A DNA stretch of 64,000 nt from Arthrobacter_B sp038069765 (lineage in GTDB: Bacteria; Actinomycetota; Actinomycetes; Actinomycetales; Micrococcaceae). Made by a program: the position numbers and the translations under genes. The stretch is from contig NZ_JBBPFS010000004.1 of the NCBI RefSeq assembly GCF_038069765.1, forward strand, positions 310,001 to 374,000, read 5' to 3'. Positions 16,685-24,707 of this stretch are shown here, in pieces; the first letter of the stretch is position 1; each line of letters starts with the position of its first letter. The notes below the pieces were generated by a model. That model saw nothing but the letters and a program-made list of their open reading frames with translations. It had not been told where the DNA came from and did no database searches.

Positions 16685-18085
16685 TTAGGCCAGCGAAGCC
16701 AGGCCGAAGATTGCTGCCGCCAAGCCAAAGCCCATGACGCCGATCAGTGTTTCCAGCACGGTCCAGGTCTTCAGGGTGGTTTTGACATCCATACCCATGA
16801 ACCGGCCAACCAGCCAGAAGCCGGAGTCATTCACGTGGCTGACCACCACGGAGCCGGCGGCGACGGCCACCACCATGGCGGCGGTCTGGACGGTGTTGTA
16901 TCCGGCGTCCAGGACGCCCGGGGCGATCAGTGCGGCGGCGGTGGTGAGGGCCACCGTGGCCGAACCCTGGGCGATGCGGAGGATGGCGGCAATCAGGAAG
17001 CCGGCGAGGATCAGCGGAACACCGAGGTCGCTGAGGACGTCGCCCAGCGCGTCACCGATGCCGGAGGTGCGCAGGACGCCTCCGAACATGCCGCCGGCGC
17101 CGGTGATCAGGATGACGGAGCAGACCGGGCCCAGCGCGGATTCCAGGACCTTCTCGATGGCCGTTTTGGATTCACCGCGCCGGGTTCCCAGGACCACGCA
17201 GGCCACGAGGAGGGAAATCAACAGTGCCACCGGCGTTTCACCCAGGGTGCGCAGGAAAGCGAACCAGGGCTGCTCGGCGGCTTCGGCGGAAACGACGCCG
17301 GCCGAGGCCAGGGTGTTCAGCCCGGTGTTCAGGAAGATCAGGATCAGGGGCAGCAGCAGGACGGCCACCACGGTGCCGAACTTCGGCGGGTTCTTGATCT
17401 CGTCGCCGTCGACTTCACCGAGCACAGGGGGGACCGGCAGGACAAACTTCCTGCCCGCCCAGAGGCCGAACAGATAGGACGTGACGTACCAGGTGGGCAG
17501 GGCAATAACCAGGCCGATGATCAGCACGACGCCGATGTTGGCTTCGAAGAACCCGGAGGCCGTGACGGGGCCGGGGTGCGGGGGTACGAAGACGTGCATA
17601 ACGGAGAACGCTCCGGCAGCCGGAAGTCCGTAGCGGAGCACTCCGCCGCCCAGGCGCCGTGCCACCGAGAAGATCACGGGGAGCATGACCACGAGGCCGG
17701 CGTCAAAGAAGATGGGGAAGCCGAAAATCAGTGAGGCAACGCCCAGGGCGAAGGGGGCGCGCTTCTCGCCGAAGGCCCGGATCATCGTGTCCGCCAGAAC
17801 CTTGGCGCCGCCGCTGGTTTCCACCAGCCGGCCAAGCATCGCGCCGAGGCCCACCAGCAGGGCCACCGTGGCCAGCGTCGAGCCAAAGCTTCCGGTGAGC
17901 ACCGTAACCACGCTGGCAGTGGGAATGCCGGTGGCGAACGCCGTCAGCAGGCTGACCAGGATCAGCGAGACAAAGGCATGCAGGCGCAGTTTCAGGATCA
18001 GGAACAGCAGCAGCGCGATGGCTCCTGCCGCGATCAGGAGGAGGGGACCCGCGCCGAGGGTTTGGGACCAGCCTTCAATTGTCAT
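16685..18085 (-). CDS. gntP: Gluconate:H+ symporter, GntP family
   Basis: 466-residue permease with about 12 hydrophobic segments, beginning MTIEGWSQTLGAGPLLLIAAG. Family motifs include LLVGLGAMLGRLVETSGGA (about 77-95), FGFPIFFDAGLVVMLPVIF, VPPHPGPVTASGFF and the C-terminal VVSHVNDSGFW. It imports gluconate or a related aldonate. It lies 97 bp downstream of gntK on the same strand, so the two likely form an operon. ATG with GGAG about nine bases upstream. Confidence 0.94.
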   Translation of the reverse strand: MTIEGWSQTLGAGPLLLIAAGAIALLLFLILKLRLHAFVSLILVSLLTAFATGIPTASVVTVLTGSFGSTLATVALLVGLGAMLGRLVETSGGAKVLADTMIRAFGEKRAPFALGVASLIFGFPIFFDAGLVVMLPVIFSVARRLGGGVLRYGLPAAGAFSVMHVFVPPHPGPVTASGFFEANIGVVLIIGLVIALPTWYVTSYLFGLWAGRKFVLPVPPVLGEVDGDEIKNPPKFGTVVAVLLLPLILIFLNTGLNTLASAGVVSAEAAEQPWFAFLRTLGETPVALLISLLVACVVLGTRRGESKTAIEKVLESALGPVCSVILITGAGGMFGGVLRTSGIGDALGDVLSDLGVPLILAGFLIAAILRIAQGSATVALTTAAALIAPGVLDAGYNTVQTAAMVVAVAAGSVVVSHVNDSGFWLVGRFMGMDVKTTLKTWTVLETLIGVMGFGLAAAIFGLASLA

Positions 18086-18182
18086 GGATTTGCTCCGTTG
18101 TTGTGGGGAACTGCTGCTGGGTGGGTGGCTGCTGCGGCAGGCGCCGAAGCATGAGCCGTTGGTGTGGGGTTGTTGCTAGGGC

Positions 18183-18701
18183 TTAGTTGGCGGGGAGGTG
18201 CAGCCGGGTGATGATGTCCCCGGCGATCTCGCCCGGAGGTTTCAGGATGTCGACGACGATGCCCGCCTCATCCTCGGCCAGCGGCTCCAGGGTGTTGAGC
18301 TGGGAGGGCAGCAGGGAAGCGGGCATGAAATGGCCGCTGCGGGTCTTCATCCGTTCGCGCAGCACGGCGGCGTCCCCGTTGAGGTGGATGAAGTGCACTT
18401 CTCCCGCTGCTGTGGCCAGCACATCGCGGTAGACCCGCTTGAGCGCGGAACAGGTAACGATCGTGGACCGCCCGTTCCCGGCCTGGGTGTCCATCCACGT
18501 GCGGATGGAGTCCAGCCAGGGCCAGCGGTCCTCGTCGGTCAGCGGGGTGCCGGAGGACATTTTCGCAATGTTCGCTGCGGGGTGGAATTCATCGGCTTCC
18601 GCGGCTATCCAGCCCAGCTGCTCCGAGAGCAGCGTGGAGATGGTGGTCTTGCCGGAACCGGAAACACCCATGATGACGAGGTGCTGGGGGGTGGGGCTCA
18701 T
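18183..18701 (-). CDS. gntK: Gluconokinase
   Basis: 172-residue P-loop kinase that converts gluconate to 6-phosphogluconate for the pentose phosphate pathway. Walker A is GVSGSGKTT (12-20); EADEFHP (substrate site), DGDAAVLRERM-like segments and SGHFMP are typical of GntK. The frame is open 26 codons upstream, but ATG 18701 has an AAGGAGA ribosome site and the canonical N-terminus. Cotranscribed with gntP and divergent from the gntR-type regulator. Confidence 0.93.
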   Translation of the reverse strand: MSPTPQHLVIMGVSGSGKTTISTLLSEQLGWIAAEADEFHPAANIAKMSSGTPLTDEDRWPWLDSIRTWMDTQAGNGRSTIVTCSALKRVYRDVLATAAGEVHFIHLNGDAAVLRERMKTRSGHFMPASLLPSQLNTLEPLAEDEAGIVVDILKPPGEIAGDIITRLHLPAN

Positions 18702-18750
18702 GTCTCTCCTTGGACGCCGTTGTCGCGGAGCGGGCGAACCCCTCCGAAGT

Positions 18751-18789
18751 AATCTGAGCACAAAGGTATCACCATACAAGTGATTGATA
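18751..18789. promoter_or_regulatory. gntK promoter with overlapping operator
   Basis: On the minus strand TTGTAT (18774-18779) and CAGATT (18751-18756) are separated by exactly 17 bp, a good promoter for gntK-gntP. An inverted repeat ATCAC-N7-GTGAT (18768-18784) covers the -35 box and is the best candidate site for the adjacent GntR-family regulator. On the plus strand TTGATA (18784-18789) with TAGGCT (18805-18810) could be the regulator's own promoter, though its 15-bp spacer is short. Confidence 0.6.
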
Positions 18790-18854
18790 ACACCAATGCC
18801 GCGCTAGGCTTGTTTTTTGTAGATCTTGCCGCAACAGGCAGTCAGGGGAACAGC

Positions 18855-19562
18855 GTGGAGCGCAGTGTGCCGCAGCGGCCGGCGGCAACCGTCATGAACG
18901 GTGCCATCATTGACGCCATCGGTGCCGACATCATCTCCGGAGTCCTCCAGCCCGGGGGCCGGCTGACGCTGGACGGCCTGCAGGAAGAATTTGGCGTCTC
19001 CCGCACGGTGGTGCGGGACTGCATGCGGATCCTGGAGTCCATGAACCTGGTCTACTCCAAGCGGCGGATCGGGATCGTGATCCAGGAGCCGCGGCACTGG
19101 AACTGGTTCGACTCCAGAATCATCCGATGGCGCCTGAACGGTCCCGGCCGGGACGAGCAGTACCGGACGCTGACGGAACTGCGGGTGGCGGTGGAACCGA
19201 TGGCAGCCTGCGGGGCGGCACGGCACGCCGGCACGGAGGACCGGAAAACGCTGGTGGAGCTTGCCGCGCAGATGCGGGAGCTGGGGGAAGAAGGCCGGCT
19301 GGATGATTTCCTGGCGGCCGACATCGCCTTCCACACCCTCCTGCTGCGCACCAGCGGTAACGAAATGTTTGCGTCCCTGGATTCGGTTGTCGCGGAGGTC
19401 CTGACCGGGCGGACCCTGCAGGGGCTCATGCCCGACCACCCGCGGGAAGTGGCACTGCAGGGCCACGAGCAGGTGGCACGGGCCGTGGCGGACGGCGACT
19501 GCGACGAAGCGATGCTGCAGATGGCCGCCCTGCTGGAAGAAGTCCGCACTGCGGTGACGTAG
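18855..19562 (+). CDS. GntR-family (FadR subfamily) transcriptional regulator
   Basis: 235-residue regulator. N-terminal winged helix (about 15-78) with LTLDGLQEEFGVSRTVVRDCMRIL helix-turn-helix character, and a C-terminal FCD ligand domain (about 95-228) with metal-site residues in DIAFHTLLLR and HEQVARA. Divergent from gntK-gntP, so it probably represses them and senses gluconate or a phosphorylated derivative. The frame opens at GTG 18780, but that start lies inside the promoter/operator; GTG 18855 has an AGGGGA ribosome site. Confidence 0.88.
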   Translation: MERSVPQRPAATVMNGAIIDAIGADIISGVLQPGGRLTLDGLQEEFGVSRTVVRDCMRILESMNLVYSKRRIGIVIQEPRHWNWFDSRIIRWRLNGPGRDEQYRTLTELRVAVEPMAACGAARHAGTEDRKTLVELAAQMRELGEEGRLDDFLAADIAFHTLLLRTSGNEMFASLDSVVAEVLTGRTLQGLMPDHPREVALQGHEQVARAVADGDCDEAMLQMAALLEEVRTAVT

Positions 19563-19615
19563 CTGCCGGGTTAAACGGCAGCGGCCGGCCGTCCCCGGCG
19601 GGACGGTCCGGCCGC
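19562..19615. terminator. Tandem hairpins between gntR-type gene and dps
   Basis: GCTGCCG/CGGCAGC (19562-19582) is followed at once by a longer stem, GCGGCCGGCCGTCCC with its near-perfect complement (19581-19615, one bulged base). The genes on both sides converge here, so it likely ends transcription in both directions. Confidence 0.65.
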
Positions 19616-19634
19616 AGGCCCGACGCGGCAGCAG

Positions 19635-20132
19635 TTACAGAGTTGCCTGTGCGTTGGCGTGGTCGGGGGTGACGACCGAGGCGGTGGGCTTTACATTTTC
19701 GGCGTTGACCATCCACGCATACTGTTCGAGTTTGCTGATGAAACCGTGCAGGATGTCCGCGGTGGTGGGATCTTCCTCATCCACCTGGTCATGGACCTCC
19801 CGCATGGTTCCGACGGCGGCGTTCAGCATGCCCACGGTCAGGGTTACGGTGTCCTTGGTGTCAACCAGCCCGGCGGGGAAGGGCGGCAGCGAGGTTCCCT
19901 GGGCAACGGCCACGCTGCGGCCGTCCGGGACGGCCTCCAGCGCACGCATCCGCTCGGCCAATTCATCGGCGAACACTCTGGCGTCCTCAATGATTTCATC
20001 GAGCTGCAGGTGGAGGTCGCGGAAGTTCTTGCCCACAACATTCCAGTGTGCCTGCTTGCCCTGCAGATGCAGTTCGATGAGGTCGACGAGTACGGCCTGC
20101 AGATTGGTGGTCAGTTCTTTAGATGCCTTCAC
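19635..20132 (-). CDS. dps: Dps-family ferroxidase / DNA-protection protein
   Basis: 165-residue ferritin-like protein that stores iron and protects DNA from peroxide. The inter-subunit ferroxidase residues follow the canonical spacing: His29, His41, Asp45, Asp56, Glu60. The four-helix bundle spans most of the protein; a short C-terminal tail follows. GTG start with GGAGG eight bases upstream. Divergent from an SRPBCC gene across an interval that contains the CTAAGTAAGCTTACC element. Confidence 0.93.
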   Translation of the reverse strand: MKASKELTTNLQAVLVDLIELHLQGKQAHWNVVGKNFRDLHLQLDEIIEDARVFADELAERMRALEAVPDGRSVAVAQGTSLPPFPAGLVDTKDTVTLTVGMLNAAVGTMREVHDQVDEEDPTTADILHGFISKLEQYAWMVNAENVKPTASVVTPDHANAQATL

Positions 20133-20222
20133 GTTTCCTCCAATAGTGACGAAATATGTTGACGAAAGACGCCTGCGCGCTTCACTGCCCCTGGCCGGGG
20201 GAGGGAATCGGCAGCCGCCAAC

Positions 20223-20237
20223 CTAAGTAAGCTTACC
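20223..20237. promoter_or_regulatory. CTAAGTA-type element (dps side)
   Basis: CTAAGTAAGCTTACC contains the palindrome GTAAGCTTAC. A closely similar element, CTAAGTATGCTTCCC, occurs at 23292-23306, also between divergent stress-type genes. Suggested shared regulatory site; the binding protein is unknown. Confidence 0.4.
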
Positions 20238-20243
20238 TTCCGG

Positions 20244-20272
20244 TTGAAGTCCACAGGTCCCTTGGGTAGCGT
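20244..20272 (+). promoter_or_regulatory. Promoter of the SRPBCC gene
   Basis: TTGAAG (20244-20249), 17-bp spacer, TAGCGT (20267-20272). It lies 44 bp upstream of the chosen ATG at 20316 and rules out the longer reading frame that begins at 20244. Confidence 0.65.
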
Positions 20273-20315
20273 GAACACCGAAATGACGCACGATCCGACT
20301 ACCGTAGGGACGTAT

Positions 20316-20891
20316 ATGACCACCGTAGAAGAATCAATCGATGTTGCTGTTCCCGTGTCCGCGGCTTACAACCAGTGGACGCAGTTTGAATCATTTCCCC
20401 AGTTTATGGGCGGTGTTGAAAGCATCACCCAGACTTCCGAAACTACTAATCACTGGGTGACCAAAATCGGCGGCGTGGAGCGCGTTTTCGACACGGAAAT
20501 TACCGAGCAGCACCCGGACGAGCGGGTCGCCTGGAAGAGCACGGACGGCACCTCGCACGCCGGAGTGGTGACCTTCCACCGGCTCGGCGATTCCGAAACC
20601 CGCGTAACGGTCCAGCTGGACTGGGATCCGGAAACCTTCATGGAGAAGGTCGGACACGTTGTCGGAGCAGATGACCGCCAGGTCAAGTCTGACCTCAAAC
20701 GCTTCAAGGAGTTCATTGAAGGCCGCGGCGCCCCCACCGGCGCCTGGCGCGGGAACGTTGATGCTCCGCCCACGGCTGATCCGGCGCCGGTTGCTCCCGC
20801 AGCCACCTCCACATCGGGGCTTGCGGCTGCGCCTGAATCCGACCCCGCCATGGATGATCCGGAATCAGGCGGTCCCCGCGCCGGTCTCTGA
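20316..20891 (+). CDS. SRPBCC (cyclase/dehydrase-like) protein
   Basis: 191-residue protein with an N-terminal SRPBCC/polyketide-cyclase-like ligand-binding fold (about 1-140): VEESIDVAVPVSAAYNQWTQ, FPQFMGGVESI, and the long C-terminal helix with DLKRFKEFIEGRG. The last 50 residues are Pro/Ala-rich and probably disordered. Ligand and reaction unknown; similar proteins are common in actinobacterial stress loci. ATG at 20316 follows TAGGGA; the upstream promoter fits this start. Confidence 0.8.
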   Translation: MTTVEESIDVAVPVSAAYNQWTQFESFPQFMGGVESITQTSETTNHWVTKIGGVERVFDTEITEQHPDERVAWKSTDGTSHAGVVTFHRLGDSETRVTVQLDWDPETFMEKVGHVVGADDRQVKSDLKRFKEFIEGRGAPTGAWRGNVDAPPTADPAPVAPAATSTSGLAAAPESDPAMDDPESGGPRAGL

Positions 20892-20914
20892 CCGCTCGGG
20901 CACCTCGAAAGCAC

Positions 20915-20949
20915 GGCAAAGGGCGCACCCCGGTGGTGCGCCCTTTGCC
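20915..20949. terminator. Bidirectional terminator hairpin
   Basis: Perfect 15-bp stem GGCAAAGGGCGCACC with complement and a five-base loop, extended by further pairing outside one mismatch. It lies between the convergent SRPBCC and Rieske-FAD genes. Confidence 0.8.
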
Positions 20950-20979
20950 ATGCTTCGCCTGCGGGCCTGGAACCTGTCC

Positions 20980-22464
20980 TCAGGCCCGGTCCAGTCCGCG
21001 GACTGCAGGACCTTCCAGCAGAGCTCCGTCGGCGGCGAAGCGGGAGCCGTGCAGCGGGCAGTCCCAGGACGCCTCCGCATCGTTCCAGGAGAGCACTCCG
21101 CCCAGATGGGGGCAGATCGCCGAGACCCGGGAAACGTCTCCGTCCACCGTGCAGACGCCTACGGGTTTCAGATTCCGGCGCACCACCTTGCCCTGCCCCT
21201 CCGGGGGTGCGGACTCGTTGGTGTCGGCCATCGATGACGCCCATCCGGCCAGCATTTCCAGCCCCACTTCGGCGTTGTCCCGCACAGCGGTGAGCACGTC
21301 CCGCGAGGACAGCTTCGGCTGGTACCAGTTCCTTGCCCGGCTGCTTTCCGGATCCGGGCTTATTGCCTCGCTGATGGACTGTGCCGCAGCAACGGCATTG
21401 GTCATGCCCCACTTGTTGAAGCCGGTGGCGGCAAAGATGCTCCCGTTGCCGAACGGCACCTGTCCCACATAGGGCAGGCCCGCTGCTGGCTCATAGTCCT
21501 GCGCGGACCAGGCATAGGCCGCAGCCGACACCGCAAAATTCCGTACCGTCCACTCCGCCAGATCATCCACCAGCGCCTGGGGGTGCGGATGGCGCCCGAC
21601 GGCGTGTCCGTTGCCGCCGGAGATGAGATAGTCCGTCCCGTCCACCCGGGCGGTGCGCAGAGACCGGGACGGGGTATCGATGGACAGGTACATTCCCTGC
21701 GGAACCTCGCCGCTGATGGGATGCGCCGCCGCGTAGGACCGCAGCGGCAGGAGCCGGGCGAAGTAACCGCCGCGGTCCAAAACGGGAATGCCGGTGGCCA
21801 GAACCAGATGCCGGGCGGTCACCGAGCCGGATGAGGTGACCACGCGGATCCGCTCTCCGGCAGCCGTGCCCGCCCCGGTGACCCGGACGCCCTGGACCAG
21901 GGTGCCGCCGCTCGCCCGGAATTCGACGGCGAGCGAGGCCAGGGCCTGCATCGGATGGATCTGTGCCTGCCCGGCAAGCTCAAGGGCACCGGAAACTTCA
22001 AACGGCAGTTCAGTGTCCCGGGTCATCCGCACCGGAAGTCCGGCCGCGGACGCCGCGGACAGTTCCTTCTCCAGGCTCTGCCGGCCGCTGTCGCTGTTCG
22101 CATAGGTGTAGGCGGTGCGGATATCGTGGTCAACGCCGTGCTCCCGGCAGAATTCCAGGAGCCAGTCCTGGCCCGCGCGGTTCGCTTCCACATAGCTGCG
22201 GACGCCGTCGGCTCCCTGGTGGGAGGAGATGTTGGACAGCTGCAGACCCTGGAGCAGGGATACCTTCGCGGTGGTGTTTCCGGTGGTGACGGCCCCTGCC
22301 TGGCGGGCCTCCAGCACAGCCACTTTCCGGCCGCGGCGGGCCAGCAGAAGGGCAGTGGTGAGACCTGTCAGGCCGGCGCCGACCACGACCGTGTCGTAGG
22401 AACCTCCCGGATCGAAGGCGTCCACGGGAATGGGTGGAGAAGTGGCCAGCCATAGTGATTCCAA
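20980..22464 (-). CDS. FAD-dependent oxidoreductase with C-terminal Rieske domain
   Basis: 494-residue fusion. The N-terminal DAO-type FAD domain has the dinucleotide motif VVVGAGLTGL (29-34 glycines) followed by a Glu-ended strand (AVLEARQ). The C-terminal ~90 residues form a Rieske domain with cluster ligands CPHLGG (Cys451, His453) and CPLHGSRF (Cys469, His472). The substrate is unknown; the layout matches the family of Rieske-containing glycine-oxidase-like proteins seen in Bacillus (YhfW-like) and Arthrobacter. It starts three bases after the SDR gene, implying an operon. Confidence 0.9.
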   Translation of the reverse strand: MESLWLATSPPIPVDAFDPGGSYDTVVVGAGLTGLTTALLLARRGRKVAVLEARQAGAVTTGNTTAKVSLLQGLQLSNISSHQGADGVRSYVEANRAGQDWLLEFCREHGVDHDIRTAYTYANSDSGRQSLEKELSAASAAGLPVRMTRDTELPFEVSGALELAGQAQIHPMQALASLAVEFRASGGTLVQGVRVTGAGTAAGERIRVVTSSGSVTARHLVLATGIPVLDRGGYFARLLPLRSYAAAHPISGEVPQGMYLSIDTPSRSLRTARVDGTDYLISGGNGHAVGRHPHPQALVDDLAEWTVRNFAVSAAAYAWSAQDYEPAAGLPYVGQVPFGNGSIFAATGFNKWGMTNAVAAAQSISEAISPDPESSRARNWYQPKLSSRDVLTAVRDNAEVGLEMLAGWASSMADTNESAPPEGQGKVVRRNLKPVGVCTVDGDVSRVSAICPHLGGVLSWNDAEASWDCPLHGSRFAADGALLEGPAVRGLDRA

Positions 22465-22467
22465 GGA

Positions 22468-23265
22468 TCAGGCCTCCAGCCAGTCGGTGGACGTGATGTG
22501 CGAGCCGCCCTGGGGCCCCATCTGCAGCATCCCGCCGTCCACGGGCCAGGAGGCGCCGGTGACGTAACTGGCGGCTGGGGAGGCGAGGAAGGCGACGACG
22601 GCGGCAATCTCCCGCGCGTCCCCGGGCCTGCCGAGGGGAATGCCCGGGCGGTCGGCCAGATGCGGATCCTCATTGTGCTGGTCCGTCATGGGGGTGGCGA
22701 TCTCACCCGGCGCCACCGAATTGACGGTGATCCCGTACTGGCCCAGCTCCAGAGCCAAAACCTTCATCAGACCGCCCAGGCCGTGCTTGGAGGTTGTGTA
22801 GGCGGAGGAGCCCACCCTCGGCTGGGTTTCGTGGACGCTGGTCACTGCGATCAGCCGTCCTTCCCGTCCCGCGTCAACCATCGTGCGGGCCGCATGCTGC
22901 AGGCAGACAAACGCGCCGTTGAGGTTGGTGTCCAAAGTCTGCATCCAGGTTTCATAGTCCAGCTCCAGGAACGGCTTTCCGTCTCCCGTGCCGGCATTGT
23001 TGACAAAGACGTCCAATGAACCGAGTTCCCGGACCAGATCATCAATGACGCTGCCGCAGCCGGGCAGGTCGGTGGTGTCCAGCCGGGCGGTGAAAGCCCG
23101 CCGGCCGTGGGAGCGGACCTCGTCGGCGGTTTCCTTTGCACCTTCCTCGTCCGTGTTCCAGGTGATACCCACGTCCAGCCCGGAAGCTGCCAGCGCCACT
23201 GCCGTGGCCCGGCCTATCCCGGAGTCCGATCCGGTGACGATCGCTGTGCGGGGGGTGAAAACCAT
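22468..23265 (-). CDS. Short-chain dehydrogenase/reductase
   Basis: 265-residue classical SDR. The NAD(P) motif is TGSDSGIG; NNAGTG and the catalytic SSAYTTSKHG (Ser...Tyr-x3-Lys) are present, with C-terminal GASWPVDGGM. Such enzymes resemble glucose-1-dehydrogenase or 2,3-butanediol-type reductases, but the substrate cannot be read from sequence. The frame is open 51 codons upstream; ATG 23265 with GAAGGGA upstream gives the family N-terminus. First gene of the pair with the Rieske oxidoreductase. Confidence 0.88.
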   Translation of the reverse strand: MVFTPRTAIVTGSDSGIGRATAVALAASGLDVGITWNTDEEGAKETADEVRSHGRRAFTARLDTTDLPGCGSVIDDLVRELGSLDVFVNNAGTGDGKPFLELDYETWMQTLDTNLNGAFVCLQHAARTMVDAGREGRLIAVTSVHETQPRVGSSAYTTSKHGLGGLMKVLALELGQYGITVNSVAPGEIATPMTDQHNEDPHLADRPGIPLGRPGDAREIAAVVAFLASPAASYVTGASWPVDGGMLQMGPQGGSHITSTDWLEA

Positions 23266-23291
23266 GACTCTGTTCCCTTCTATCGGTGATG

Positions 23292-23306
23292 CTAAGTATG
23301 CTTCCC
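23292..23306. promoter_or_regulatory. CTAAGTA-type element (SDR / DUF4383 side)
   Basis: CTAAGTATGCTTCCC, matching the element at 20223-20237 in 12 of 15 positions, between the divergent SDR and DUF4383 genes. On the plus strand TTGAAG (23330-23335) could be a -35 box downstream of it. Confidence 0.4.
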
Positions 23307-23391
23307 ATGTTCCCGGAATTGTGCAACAGTTGAAGAGTATTCGTTCCGGGGAATATGTCCCGTGTGCCGGCTGCAGCCGGCGATCAACAGG

Positions 23392-23429
23392 CAAGGCAAA
23401 AGGAGTTCGGCAAAGCAAAAGGAGTTCGC
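23392..23429 (+). repeat. 19-bp tandem duplication carrying the ribosome site
   Basis: Two near-identical 19-bp copies (core GCAAAAGGAGTTCG at 23396 and 23415) precede the DUF4383 ATG. Each copy carries an AAAAGGAG ribosome site, but only the second is at working distance from the start. Confidence 0.8.
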
Positions 23430-23430
23430 T

Positions 23431-23895
23431 ATGTCCTATCCCACCGGCGGCAGATCACTCCGCCGCACCAATGCCCAGCGGGCGTCCTGGTACTTCGGCT
23501 TAATCTTCATCGTGATCGGTGTTCTGGGATTCGTTCCGGGAATTACCCAGAACTACGAGGCCCTGTACTTCGCCGGAAATACGTCGGAGGCAGTCCTTCT
23601 CGGGGTTTTCCAGGTGTCCATTCTGCACAACATCGTCCACCTGTTGTTCGGCTTCCTCGGGCTCATCATGGCCAGGGCTAACAACACGGCCCGAATTTTC
23701 CTCATCGGCGGCGGGGTTGTTTACCTGCTGCTGTGGATCTATGGATTGATCGTTCCCCATCACTCCGCGGGAAACTTTGTTCCCGTCAACAACGCGGACA
23801 ACTGGCTGCACCTGATTTTGGGCATTGCCATGGTCGGACTGGGTCTGCTGTTTGGCCGCAGCCAGGCCACTTCGGGCAGGACCTCCACCGCGTAA
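23431..23895 (+). CDS. DUF4383 membrane protein
   Basis: 154-residue membrane protein with four hydrophobic helices (about 15-35, 50-75, 82-105, 120-138). The DUF4383 family signature is visible: a first helix with FIVIGVLGFVPG, a short loop with LFG-type sequence, HNIVHLLFGFLGL, and DNWLHLILGIAM. Function unknown; the family is common in stress-related clusters of actinobacteria and cyanobacteria. ATG 23431 is chosen over an upstream in-frame ATG because AAAAGGAG lies just before it. A tandem duplication covers its stop codon. Confidence 0.87.
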   Translation: MSYPTGGRSLRRTNAQRASWYFGLIFIVIGVLGFVPGITQNYEALYFAGNTSEAVLLGVFQVSILHNIVHLLFGFLGLIMARANNTARIFLIGGGVVYLLLWIYGLIVPHHSAGNFVPVNNADNWLHLILGIAMVGLGLLFGRSQATSGRTSTA

Positions 23896-23918
23896 AACAG
23901 GACCTCCACACCGTAAAA
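23877..23918 (+). repeat. 21-bp tandem duplication over the DUF4383 stop codon
   Basis: CAGGACCTCCACCGCGTAAAA (first copy, 23877-23897) is repeated with two differences at 23898-23918. The unit is a multiple of three, so both copies are in the same frame and each contains a TAA stop. Confidence 0.8.
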
Positions 23919-23923
23919 GACCA

Positions 23924-23955
23924 CGGAAAGGACCGGCAATTGCCGGTCCTTTCCG
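23924..23955. terminator. Terminator palindrome after DUF4383
   Basis: Perfect 32-bp palindrome (arm CGGAAAGGACCGGCAA) 29 bases after the DUF4383 stop. It would fold as a long stem with a minimal loop; there is no T run. Confidence 0.65.
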
Positions 23956-24136
23956 CTGTCCAGCCCTTGTTCACCCGTGATGGTTCAACCGCCATTGTTC
24001 AACGCCGTCCTAATACCGTTCGGATTTCACCCGGGCCTGCAGAAAAAGGCAATAGACCCCTGGCATCCCGGGTACATCCGCCTCCGGCGGCTGCGGGGTG
24101 CTGGTCACGGGCGTGCGCGGTGGCTAGCGTAGGGGA

Positions 24137-24376
24137 ATGGACGCCAGCGAGATTCAGCACCGGATTTCAGAACTAGTGGAGAAAGAACAGTCCCTGAGGG
24201 ACTCGCCTGCCGGCGAGCATCCCGAGGACCGGATGGAGCAGCTGCGCCGGGTTGAGGAGCAGCTGGACCAGTGCTGGGACCTGCTGCGGCAGCGCCGGGC
24301 TCGCCTGGACGCCGGCGAAAACCCGGACGATGCGACAGTTAGGCCGGTCGGCGAGGTCGAAGGCTACAAGCAGTAA
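24137..24376 (+). CDS. DUF2630 family protein
   Basis: 79-residue soluble helical protein of the DUF2630 family: ISELVEKEQSLRD near the N-terminus, RMEQLRRVEEQLDQCWDLLRQRRA heptad-like helices (about 31-57), and the conserved ending NPDDATVRPVGEVEGYKQ. Function unknown. TAGCGT lies six bases before the ATG, with AGGGGA in between, so it is either leaderless or has a very short leader. Confidence 0.88.
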   Translation: MDASEIQHRISELVEKEQSLRDSPAGEHPEDRMEQLRRVEEQLDQCWDLLRQRRARLDAGENPDDATVRPVGEVEGYKQ

Positions 24377-24443
24377 CTGCACCGCAGGCTGCGCCATCGG
24401 CTCAGGACTTCGGCGACCTCAGGACTTTGGACGCAGTACTTTG

Positions 24444-24704
24444 TCAGTCGCCGGGCAGGACCTCCCGGGCGAGTGTGGCTGCGCCCAGGGTCCGGCGGAA
24501 CGGGCTCTGACCGGTCGCAGTCTCCAGCAGGGCCCAGATCACCAGTGAAGCTTTGCTCAGGCTGCCCATGAGGTCCCGGTACTTCGGCGTCAGCGCCATC
24601 ATGGACGCGGCACCAAACCCGGCCCACGCAAGGATGGGAAGGTTGGGTGCTTCAAAAATCCGAATCCGCCCGTTGCGGTCGCGGAAAAAGTTCGTGATGG
24701 CCAT
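24444..24704 (-). CDS. Conserved small membrane protein downstream of ku
   Basis: 86-residue protein beginning MAITNFFRDRNGRIRIFEAPNLPILAW. It has one or two hydrophobic stretches (about 23-40 and 49-63) and a short polar tail. No family name recognised with confidence; similar ORFs follow ku genes or stand alone in Arthrobacter relatives. It starts three bases after the ku stop codon, so it is probably in the same transcript. Confidence 0.7.
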   Translation of the reverse strand: MAITNFFRDRNGRIRIFEAPNLPILAWAGFGAASMMALTPKYRDLMGSLSKASLVIWALLETATGQSPFRRTLGAATLAREVLPGD

Positions 24705-24707
24705 GGC

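Noticed and set aside
16676..17734. Long antisense frame (352 aa, Gln/Asp/Gly-rich) opposite gntP
   Set aside because: Composition is that of a high-GC antisense shadow; no ribosome site, no family, and gntP on the other strand is certain.
18780..18854. N-terminal extension of the GntR-family regulator from GTG 18780
   Set aside because: It overlaps the probable operator and promoter, and the later GTG has a proper ribosome site.
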